This document shows positions 55,804-64,000 of a stretch of 64,000 nucleotides of DNA, one piece after another. The notes under the pieces are model-generated. The model ran no database searches and was not told the origin of the DNA. It saw only the letters and a program-made list of their open reading frames with translations. Source of the DNA: Euborellia annulipes (taxonomy: Eukaryota; Arthropoda; Insecta; Dermaptera; Anisolabididae); assembly GCA_023213315.1 (NCBI GenBank), contig JAKCPI010000928.1, positions 62,001-126,000 on the forward strand, written 5' to 3'. The translations under genes were made by a program, and so were the position numbers. The stretch's first letter is position 1. Each line of letters opens with the position of its first letter.

Positions 55804-56962
55804 TCTTTTTATTATCTTTTTTGATATTTAATTGATATTTAGTTTGACTTTGGATGAAGGGAGAATTGGTCACCCCTAGCTTGATTAAATTAGAAGTTTG
55901 AATACTTAACATTTTTCTCTCTCAAAAATTTTGAATTTCATTTGACCTAGTTTCAAAATTTTATACTTTTTATAATAAGATTGATAAAAAATTTTTATTT
56001 GACGTATATCAAACAAAAATGACATTTACTTATTATATATAGGCTATAGAGAGAAATATTTTTCTAAATCAAATATTTGATCATTTTTATTTTTTATTTT
56101 TTTTTTTTTTTTACATATAAATGATTTAATTTTTTTTTTTTTTTTTGAATTTAGAGCATAAGTTAAATTAATTTCTCTTTTCTAGTTTCTCTTCTCATTA
56201 AACAAATATAGCTAACCAAACATTATTTGACTAATGAAATCTTTTGTCCAGAGTTTTAATATCTAACCAACGTCCAAAAGTAAACTTTAGAATAAATTTG
56301 TTTAAAAAAAAAAAGTTCAAAGGACTGGTTTGGTTGGTCTAGATCATGTCAAAGGGGGAATTATTAAGGGCAGCTCAAGTGGTGGTGTTCACCCCTTAGG
56401 GTAGTTAGTATCATTATAGGAATGGCAAGTAAGAAACCACGTGACAGTTGCTAATGGCGGTTGGTTCACTTTGATCGTGGAACTTTCAACTTTCCAAATT
56501 CATTCCGCCCCCAAAAATCAACCCTAAAAAATACATATCAATATTATTATTGACTGGGGTCCGAGAAGAAATAAACAAATAACTGAAGTCTTATTAAATA
56601 CTCAAGTAAAAAGTAATCTAACTTGACCCTCTTGGCCTTTGAAATGAGTCAGTAAAAAGTAAACTATAGAAGGAAATTAAAAAATTGAAAAAGTATTCTA
56701 TCACTTGATGATAAAAGTACTTGGGTTAGTTTATTTGATTGGAAGTAAATTAAATTTATTTAATGAAATTAATTTTTTTTTTGTTTTTGATTGGTCGTTT
56801 TTGCTCTCTCTTGAAAGCTATTTGAAGTGCGTAAATTTTCACATTTGTTTACTATATTAAAATAAAAAAAAAAAAAATAATAAGACTCTTGAAATTTTTT
56901 TAATTAATACATGCGTTTTAAAAACAGGCTATCTATTTAAGTGAGCGATTCTTTTTTTTTTT

Positions 56963-57594
56963 TTTACTTTCTCTTACCTATTTAAATATGTTAATAAATT
57001 ATACGGTATAGTGAGAAAGTATTGGAATCATCTCAAAAATTCGATGTCGCGATTTCGATGGACGTTTTGAGGTCCCCTGAATCTAAAAAAGTGGTTTACG
57101 CAACATGATCTGTCTGTGTATTGTGTGTGTGTGTCTGTTTGTGAACAAAATATCTCAAGAACGAAAAGAGCTAGGACGTTGAAATTTTTTATTCAAGTTA
57201 GGTCCCCGTCACGAAGCTTTTGAACAAAAGAGTACTAATACTTTATTAATGTGGTTTTTCAGTTTTTTTCCATTTTCTCAAACGATTTTGTTTAAAATTC
57301 AAAAATCGAATTATTTTTTAGATGCTCTTTGAAATGTATATTCTCATTTTGCGATTGAAATCTTATGAAGACCACTTTACTCTTGTTCTTTATAGGGAAG
57401 ATAGAAATGGTTGCTATGGTAACAAAATATAAATATACTCCTACGCTTATAAATTTTACATCTTGAATTCTAATATATCGGCTGAAACTAAATCTCACAC
57501 AAAAAATCTGGTGTGACAAGCACAGTACACAACTTTCGATTACCGAAGGATAAGAGAAAGTTGTGTGCTGTGCGACCAGTCACACCAGATTTTT
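56963..57594 (+). repeat. RepA copy, essentially full length
   Basis: Head (TTTACTTTCTCTTACC...AGTGAGAAAGTATTGG), TCGATGTCGCGATTTCGATG, GAGGTCCCCTGAATCT, a TG-rich stretch, CGAAAAGAGCTAGGACGTTG, a poly-T block, GTTGCTATGGTAAC (57410-57423) and the complete tail hairpin (57501-57594). It spans 632 bases with no coding frame and is the best reference copy here. Confidence 0.85.
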
Positions 57595-57595
57595 A

Positions 57596-57795
57596 TGTAA
57601 TTTTTCTTACCTACATGCATAATAGAGAAAAATTATTGCTATGGTTTCAAAAATATATTGTCGATATTTGTATGGAAATTTTGAGGATCACTGGGCCCAA
57701 AAATTTGGAGGTTGAAGCTAAATAGTTTAGGTTCGGGGAGAGGGGATTGCCTTAAACTATTTACACTAAAAATCTGGTGTGACCCACCACAACCC
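57596..57795 (+). repeat. Diverged RepA piece directly after a full copy
   Basis: CTTACCTACATGCATAATAG, AGAAAAATTATTGCTATGG, ATATTTGTATGG and GAGGATCACTGGGCCC parallel the RepA head and GAGGTCCCCTGAATCC block. AAAATCTGGTGTGACCCACC (57770) is half a tail hairpin. It begins within a few bases of the preceding tail, hinting at head-to-tail joining. Confidence 0.45.
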
Positions 57796-58650
57796 AATAA
57801 GTTATACAATTTTAGATAACCAATGTTAAAAGAATGTTTTCTTGTAACTTGATTTAAATTTAATGAGATGAACCTGTCTGTGTATTTGATTAGATAAAAT
57901 AGGAGATTCAGCAGCAAGGAAATTGAATACAAATTCTTTATTAAATTTTTTAACCGTGATTGTTTGATTTAAATTGCATATCAAAAATTTCACCAAATCA
58001 TAATCATAAATACTCGTATAAAAAAAATTTTATAAAACAAACAGAGAATAGTGATTTATATTTTGATATTTTTTTTTTTGGCCTGATTGATAAGATTTAT
58101 TATTCAAATGATAAATGCATAATTAATTTTTTAAAAATTCATCTCAATTATATATTTGAATAAAAGCATTTAAAAATATCGGAGATTATGTTGATATATA
58201 ATAAAATTTTATAAATAATCTCAAATTTTATTATTATCGTGCATTGATTATTTATTCTATCTGGTATTTGTTGCTTTTTCGGTTCCCTGCTTTCCTTACG
58301 AGACTCTCTAAACAGGAAATGAATTTTGATGAAAAAAGATAAAATATGAGCGACTAAAATGGTCTATAAAAAAGATGAATCGGAAATTTCATTTGGGTGA
58401 AGTGACAAATCGTAGACAAATTCAGGAGAGCTCATGGACCCAACCCTAATTTATAATATTTCCACCAAAAAATATTTCTGGGTGGTGTAAGCAAGGCCTC
58501 CAAGTGAGTTAAATTCACCGGGCTCGAGCCTTTACAAATTAAATCTTGAATCCAAATGAGAAAAAAATTTTAATTACATTTTGTTCTCTGATTTGAGCAT
58601 TCCAAATTATGGAATTATATATTTGTAAAATGTCATAAAAGAACGCTTAC
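57796..58650. other. AT-rich stretch, nothing recognised
   Basis: Unique AT-rich sequence between RepA remnants and the Harbinger-like element. 59511-60218, 60515-61751 and 62545-63119 are similar. Confidence 0.4.
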
Positions 58651-58678
58651 TAAAGTTCGGCGTGTATAGGCCGCTTTA

Positions 58679-59072
58679 GGCTGAACGCACACCATTTGAG
58701 CAAAACTTTTTCGGACAAAACGATTTGTTCAAGAGCAAAACATTTTGCTTAATGCCAACGCACACCAATTGAGTTAAAACATTTTCGGACAAAACGTTTT
58801 GTCTAAGAGCAAAACGTTTTGCTCAATGCCAACGCACACCGATTGAGCAAAATGCTCAATGACAAAACATTTTGCTCTATGCCAATACACACTATTGAGC
58901 AAAATGCTCAATGGCAAAACATTTTGTTCAATGATGTCGAACCATGTCCAAGTGTTTTGCCTCTTCGATGTGCCTTGACCCATAGAAAAGCATTAAAAAA
59001 ACAGTTTTAGGCACGATTAGTCAAAAACGTTTTGCTCGAAAACGTTTTTGTTTAATTGGTGTGCGTTCAGCC
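58679..59072. mobile_element. 394-base Harbinger-like element with internal hairpin repeats
   Basis: Perfect terminal repeats GGCTGAACGCACACCA and 3-base target duplication TTA (58676-58678, 59073-59075). The interior repeats AAAACRTTTTGCTCAATG and GAGCAAAATGCTCAATG units with GCCAACGCACACC spacers. The adjacent TTCGGCGTGTATAGGCCGCT (58656-58675) resembles the end of the 24280 element. The frames on both strands are made by the repeats. Confidence 0.8.
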
Positions 59073-59227
59073 TTAGTTCAAATTAAATTAAAAATTTACA
59101 ATTGCACCTGCATCTAGACAAAACCTATTTATTTATTCGATTCATTCAGAAACTCTGGGACTGTTTAGTTACATTTTATACCCAATTTTTTTTTAACTTA
59201 TCTCTTCTATGTTAAACAACAATAATG

Positions 59228-59496
59228 CCCTCGGGGTTTGGCGTAGAAGTTAGCGTGCTAACCCCTCGTATACCAAACGTCGCGGGTTCGGACCCCAGGC
59301 AGTCCGATGATTTTATTTTAAGCCATTTGGATACCAAATGACTTAAATAAGAATGCCTGGACCCTAAATTATATACATAACGGTTATCGTCAAAAGTCTT
59401 AAATGGCCTAAGTTGCCGAAAAGACTGTGTGAATGTGTGTGTAATTGTGAGTGTGAATGAGAAAAAAGTGTGAATGTTTAAAAAAAAAAAAAAAAA
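59228..59496 (+). mobile_element. Full-length tRNA-derived SINE (family 1)
   Basis: Plus-strand copy with A box (TTTGGCGTAGAAGTTAGCG), B box (GGTTCGGACCCC), the GTCTTAAATGGCC...GCCGAAAAG motif, a GTGTGAATG-rich tail and poly-A. It is flanked by the target duplication AAACAACAATAATG (59214-59227 and 59497-59510). The minus-strand open frame over it is an artefact of the SINE. Confidence 0.9.
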
Positions 59497-60218
59497 AAAC
59501 AACAATAATGAAATATAATTATTTTTTTTTTTAATTCAAAAATCAATATCATTATTTTACCATCATATTTAGAAGTCAGCCATGAGTGCTTTATAAAAAA
59601 AAAAAACTAGAGGCGGGGGAACTGTTAATAAAAGAGCTGCAAGGAGACTAATTTGACAGGACACTTGGTTTTGTGGTTGTTTTAGTCATATCAGCGCGAG
59701 TCCAGGCCAGCAAACATTTGACCCCTCGCCTCCCCCTCCCCTTGCAAAAAAAGCCGTCATTTCACTTGGCTATGATCAAAATTGTTCATAAAAAAACACA
59801 AAGTCACGTCAGATTATAACAACGTTTTTTTTTTTTTTTTATTATAGTTTATTTAATTTTTTTCTCTGTTTCCTTTCTCGGGTTCCTTTCTCGCGACGCG
59901 AAGCAACTTAAGAGAGATAATATTTAAGTTTCGTACAAGAGTCATTCGCAATAATTTGTTGCCCACAACTTACCACACAATAGATAACGTCTACTCTCTG
60001 CTTTTATTCACTTTTTATAGAAAGTTTTTTTTTTTTCTTTCTTTTTTAGAACGGTAAATTTACTCACTGATAAAACTTGAGGCGATTTTTTTTTTTTTAA
60101 GAGACATTCCAATCTTAAATCTTTAATTAAAGAAATCTAAATCTATTCACTGGACAAATCACATCATTTATTTTAATTGAGTAACAATTTATATTTATTT
60201 TGTACAAAAAAAAATAAC

Positions 60219-60514
60219 GCGCAGTGGCGTACCAGAATTTGCCTCTGCGAGGAGGAGGGATTTATTTATTTATTTATTTTTAATAGACTTCTGTTTAGTA
60301 TTCACCAGAATCTTTCGAGAGTTTTATGGTTAATAATATTTATAACAAATTTAAAAAATTTTAAAATGAAAATCAAGTTTCGAAGGCCAAAAAATTAATT
60401 AATTTTATCTAATATTTTGGCCTTAAAAGCCCCGAAAGTTCCTGCTTAACAGAAAATCCCGTTAAAAAATCAATCCCCCTCCCTCAAAGGCAAATTCTGG
60501 CTCTCACACTGCGC
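60219..60514. mobile_element. Inverted-repeat element with GCGCAGTG ends
   Basis: Ends GCGCAGTGGCGTACCAGAAT / GCGCAGTGTGAGAGCCAGAA, both leading into TTTGCCT and a GGGAGGG-type run. No target duplication is evident. Ends of this form resemble the other hAT-like elements here. Confidence 0.55.
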
Positions 60515-61751
60515 TATAGTGTTTTTTTTTACTCAAAATAAATAGTAGTAGTATAATTAGAAAAAATAAATTATCATACTTTCTTTTCCCCAGTGAATTG
60601 ATGTTCATATTATATTTACACTCGAGTAGTTGTGCAGACTTATTTATAAAATAAATAAAAATATTAAGTATGAAATATTAATAGGGTCATTTTCAAAAAA
60701 AAAATATCAGTTTAACTGTCTCTCACAAGAAAATATATTAACTTGTTTTAAATCAAGGGATTCATAATTAATCATTTGAGTTGACTACCTTCCGGAAACA
60801 CGAATTAATTTCTCCAACCATTGAAATTTTTTTAAAATTACTTACTATATAATAAAAAACCTTCATACTGACTCTTATTAATCTCTATAATATACCTGTT
60901 ATATTTAAAAAAAATTAATTAATAAAAATCTCTTTTTGTTTCAGGTAAGATTCTTCACCTACAAATCCAAGTTTGTTCTCAATATTTTGTAAGTAAAAAA
61001 ACATTATTGTATTTAATTATTCAAAAGAATTTTCTCTTTGATTCTTTAATTTTTGATTAGAATTTTATTGCCGATTGGTGTTAAATCGATATTTATTGTT
61101 TGTCTGGTTCTATTGAATTCGAAACGTCGTCAAAAAAAAAAAAAGATAATAAATATTTTATCTGTTGACTGAAAATAATCATCCCCTAAAAATCATCATT
61201 TCAGGAATTTTATAGCATCGAGAAATTATTATGAACTATAAAAATTCTATACAAGAATTTCTTTTAAGATTACTTAAAGGGGATACCTCTTAAAGGAGGG
61301 GAATAAATGGATTGGAAAACATACGAGTGTATTAATATTTCTTTTATTTTCTTCAAAAATTTTAAAGTTATTTATTCGAGGTGAGACTTTAAACAAAAAT
61401 TTAAAAATTTAGTTTTTGATTTTTTTTTTTAATTCTTCCTCTGACTAACCGTCATATGTGTAAATCTTTATAAAATACATATATACAAAACAACAATTAC
61501 AATATATAAATACATAAAAAAGAAAACCACAAAACAACAATATTAGCAAATTCAATACAATACAAACATTAACGAAAATATGTGTAAATGCAAAAGTATA
61601 AAGTCTATAAAAATATATCTTGTTAGAAAATATACAAAACAAAACGAAGGCAAAACCTCATAAAGTTCAAACAAAAACAAGGCAAACCCCCCCCAATACA
61701 ATCCTGAATTTATTTTTGCGAAATTTTTTTACACTTAAATTTTTTTTTCTG

Positions 61752-62400
61752 CGGTTACTTTCTCTTATTAATATGCATAAGTAATATAGAAAGTATTACA
61801 ATTTTATCAAAAATTCGATGTCAAAATTTTACACATTTTGGGAATCCGTAAATTTTCTGCTTTCAAATAAAAATATCTGAATAACGAAACGTAGCTGAAA
61901 TTTGATATTTAAGTTCGGTAACCCCCCTCCCCCCTCCTCCTCCTGGCTCACAATTCGAGGCTTTTGAATAAAATCTATCCAAAGAAACGGGTAACCTTTG
62001 ATTTGGCATTAGTTGAAACATGATTTAATTATGTAAATTAAAACAAAAACATAAGGTGATATGTTTCAATATAGTTGTCCTACAAGAATATAAATAATAT
62101 AGCCCTATTGAAACATATCACTTTGTGTTTTTTATTTTTTGTTTACCTCATACAAAAATACTAGAACTTTACTAATTTATTTTATTTTCTATTTTCTCAA
62201 ATGATTTTGATTAAAATTCATAAAACTTATTTTTTAGATGCTCTTTGAAATGTAGGCCTATATTCTTATTTCATCCAAAATTACTTGAATATTACTTTAC
62301 TTTCCATAGATAAAATAAAATATTGTTACCATGGTAACAATATATAAATATTATTACTATACTTTTTTATATTTATTTCTCCCTCTAGCCGGAGGCCATG
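61752..62400 (+). repeat. RepA copy, old and diverged
   Basis: GGTTACTTTCTCTTATTAAT, AAATTCGATGTCAAAATTTT, ACGTAGCTGAAATTTGATA, a C-rich run, TTTAGATGCTCTTTGAAATG and a perfectly palindromic GTTACCATGGTAAC (62325-62338). A short inverted block ATATGTTTCAAT/ATTGAAACATAT (62060-62115) interrupts it. Confidence 0.65.
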
Positions 62401-63119
62401 GGGTTTATTACTATTTTTATAAATTTTACATTTTTGGTTCTAATATAATCTCCCCCCCCCCCCGCAGGAAGCAATCGATATATTGTATTAAAATTTAATA
62501 AATTTATAAAGTTAAATGGCTTCAGCAGCCGAAAAAAAATACTAGCCTATCTGAAAACGACACAAAACAAAACTGGATTAACAGTACATCACATAACTTT
62601 AGATTATTATTATGCACCCGCCAGATTTTCTCTTATGATAAAAGACATCTTCCTACAACAATTTGATTTAGCAATCAATTATTGTAAGCTGATTTTTTCT
62701 GCAATGAAAAGGTGATTTTTGGGCTTTAGTGAAACATAAACGATAACAAGAAAAAAAAAATTTTTTGCGCTGAAAAAATAATAATAATAGGAGTTAATTT
62801 GAATTTGTTTTAATGGTCTTGGGATTAGGAACCAATTAGCCAGAACCTAGTGGACATTAGGGAGAAATATGGAATGAAAACAATATTAAAATTAAATTAA
62901 AACATAAATGATTCAAGCATTAATTTTATTAAATGAAATTAAAAAAAAAAAAAAATATTAAATCAATATTGGAGTATTCTAAAGGTCGTTTTGGGAATGA
63001 AATTAAAATTATTCTAATTACAAAAATAACCTGAAAAAGGGAACTTATTTGAACCTCTCTATTTATAACAAATGGCCTAACTATATAAAGAGAGAGAAAC
63101 GTGAATTTCAATGAATTGG

Positions 63120-63192
63120 AATAGGCAGCCAGAAGGAGAAATAAAACGCTAATTTATTTCAGCCTGCTAATCGTCCTTCTAGCTGCCTACTT
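63120..63192. repeat. Short inverted repeat
   Basis: ATAGGCAGCCAGAAGGA (63122-63138) is mirrored by TCCTTCTAGCTGCCTA (63174-63189), enclosing ~35 AT-rich bases. Confidence 0.5.
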
Positions 63193-63445
63193 CACTTATA
63201 ATATTCAGACTAGCCAGATAAAAGAAGGAGAAATTCATTTGGTCAGAAAAACATTGCTAAAATTTCATTCTATTTATTTCTCTTTTTTTATATTTCGGGG
63301 ATGGGCTAGGGGAGATGCTTCTATAAAATTCTGGAAATCAGAAGGCCAAAGCTTTTGTCACCTCTCCTACCTTTCTTTCTCTCAAAATTGTTCTCTGAAG
63401 TTCTTCAGAGAAGGGCTAAAATATAATTTTATAATAAAATAATTT

Positions 63446-63461
63446 TTACTTTCTCTTACCT

Positions 63462-63525
<64 letters not shown>

Positions 63526-64000
63526 GCCTAATATATTTGAGAGAGAAAGTATTGGATTCATGTCAAAAATTCGATGTCGAGATTTTGATGGATCTTCACG
63601 TTTTGAGGTCCCCTGAATCCAAAAAAGTGGTTTTCGCGACATGGTCTGTCTCTGTTCTGTGTGTGTTCAATTTTAAGCATGAAGGAATTGAGCTAGGAGG
63701 TTGAAATTTTATATTTAAGTTAGGCACCCCCCTAGGACGTGAAAATCTTCTTTTAATCAAAATCGGCCAAAGAGTACTAGTACTTTACTGGTGTACTTTT
63801 TCAGTTTTTTTTTTGATTTTTTCAAAATTCGCCCCAAAGATTTTGATTAAAATTCAAAAATCAATTATGTTTTAGATACTATTTAAAATGTATATTCTCA
63901 TTTTGTAATTGAAATCTTCTGAAGACAACTTTACTCTTGTACTTCATTGGAAAGATAAGAGAAAGAGAAATGGTTGCCATGGTAACAAAATATAAATATT
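63446..64000 (+). repeat. RepA copy running off the window end
   Basis: Clean copy: head TTTACTTTCTCTTACC, an (AT)n microsatellite of about 65 bases, GAGAGAAAGTATTGGATTC, TTCGATGTCGAGATTTTGAT, GAGGTCCCCTGAATCC, AAGCATGAAGGAATTGAGC, then GTTGCCATGGTAAC (63973-63986). The tail hairpin would lie beyond 64000. Confidence 0.85.
63459..63522. repeat. (AT)n microsatellite
   Basis: About 30 uninterrupted AT units forming the core of a RepA head hairpin. It is much longer here than in the other copies, so it is probably a fast-evolving locus. Confidence 0.95.

Noticed and set aside
58774..59010. Overlapping frames with repeated HRAKCFVIEHFAQS-like units, resembling a repeat protein
   Set aside because: They come from the internal hairpin units of the Harbinger-like element at 58679-59072.
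60945..60988. A 44-base segment between TTTTTGTTTCAG and GTAAGT, splice-like on both sides, whose frame could complete the split glycine of the Ig exon
   Set aside because: The resulting peptide (KILHLQIQVCSQYF) lacks the tryptophan and sequence expected for the next part of the Ig domain, and it lies 44 kb away. Most likely chance splice-like sites.
63459..63522. (AT)n tract as a satellite or origin-like signal
   Set aside because: It is the core of a RepA head hairpin and varies in length between copies; no other origin feature.
1..64000. CRISPR-like arrays, operons or bacterial elements
   Set aside because: No regularly spaced direct repeats with unique spacers, no clustered ORFs and no Shine-Dalgarno patterns. 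Composition and splice-bounded coding show a eukaryotic genome.

Overview
This window is strongly A+T-rich eukaryotic DNA. It is full of homopolymer runs, (AT)n and (CT)n microsatellites, tRNA-derived SINEs and many short inverted-repeat elements. There are no bacterial-type gene clusters. The one convincing coding segment is a 34-codon, phase 1-1 exon (17048-17149) of a klingon-like immunoglobulin-superfamily cell-adhesion protein, a type known mainly from arthropods. With the repeat style, this suggests an arthropod, plausibly a crustacean, but the taxon is an inference. Most of the window is best read as intron and/or intergenic DNA around that exon.

Layout. 1-7.4 kb is a nested repeat zone: a full-length SINE, a ~0.5 kb segmental duplication, and an inverted dimer of a dispersed dual-hairpin repeat (called RepA here) invaded by a hAT-like element that was itself invaded by a ~630 bp palindromic element. 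7.4-16.9 kb holds scattered RepA pieces, a hAT-like element inside another inverted-repeat element, an unclassified ~450 bp repeat and a second full-length SINE. 17.0-17.15 kb is the exon. 17.2-35 kb is AT-rich with several more G+C-balanced, non-repetitive islands (possible cis-regulatory DNA) and hAT-, Harbinger- and TTAA-type miniature elements. 35-51 kb holds a possible Helitron end, an internally deleted SINE, more miniature elements, another full SINE and a weak candidate promoter plus first exon (43.2 kb). 51-64 kb is again rich in RepA copies, one carrying a perfect 56 bp palindrome flanked by TA, plus a fourth full SINE and a Harbinger-like element.

The most interesting non-genic signal is RepA. 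It is a non-coding repeat of several hundred bp seen in about fifteen full or partial copies. It has an (AT)n hairpin at one end and a long near-perfect hairpin at the other, a shared 13-base core in both, and a conserved internal palindrome that matches the RFX-factor X-box. Many insertions can be read exactly because a related uninterrupted copy exists in the same window, which gives a relative order of transposition events. No rRNA, functional tRNA, CRISPR array or intact transposase/reverse-transcriptase ORF was seen.
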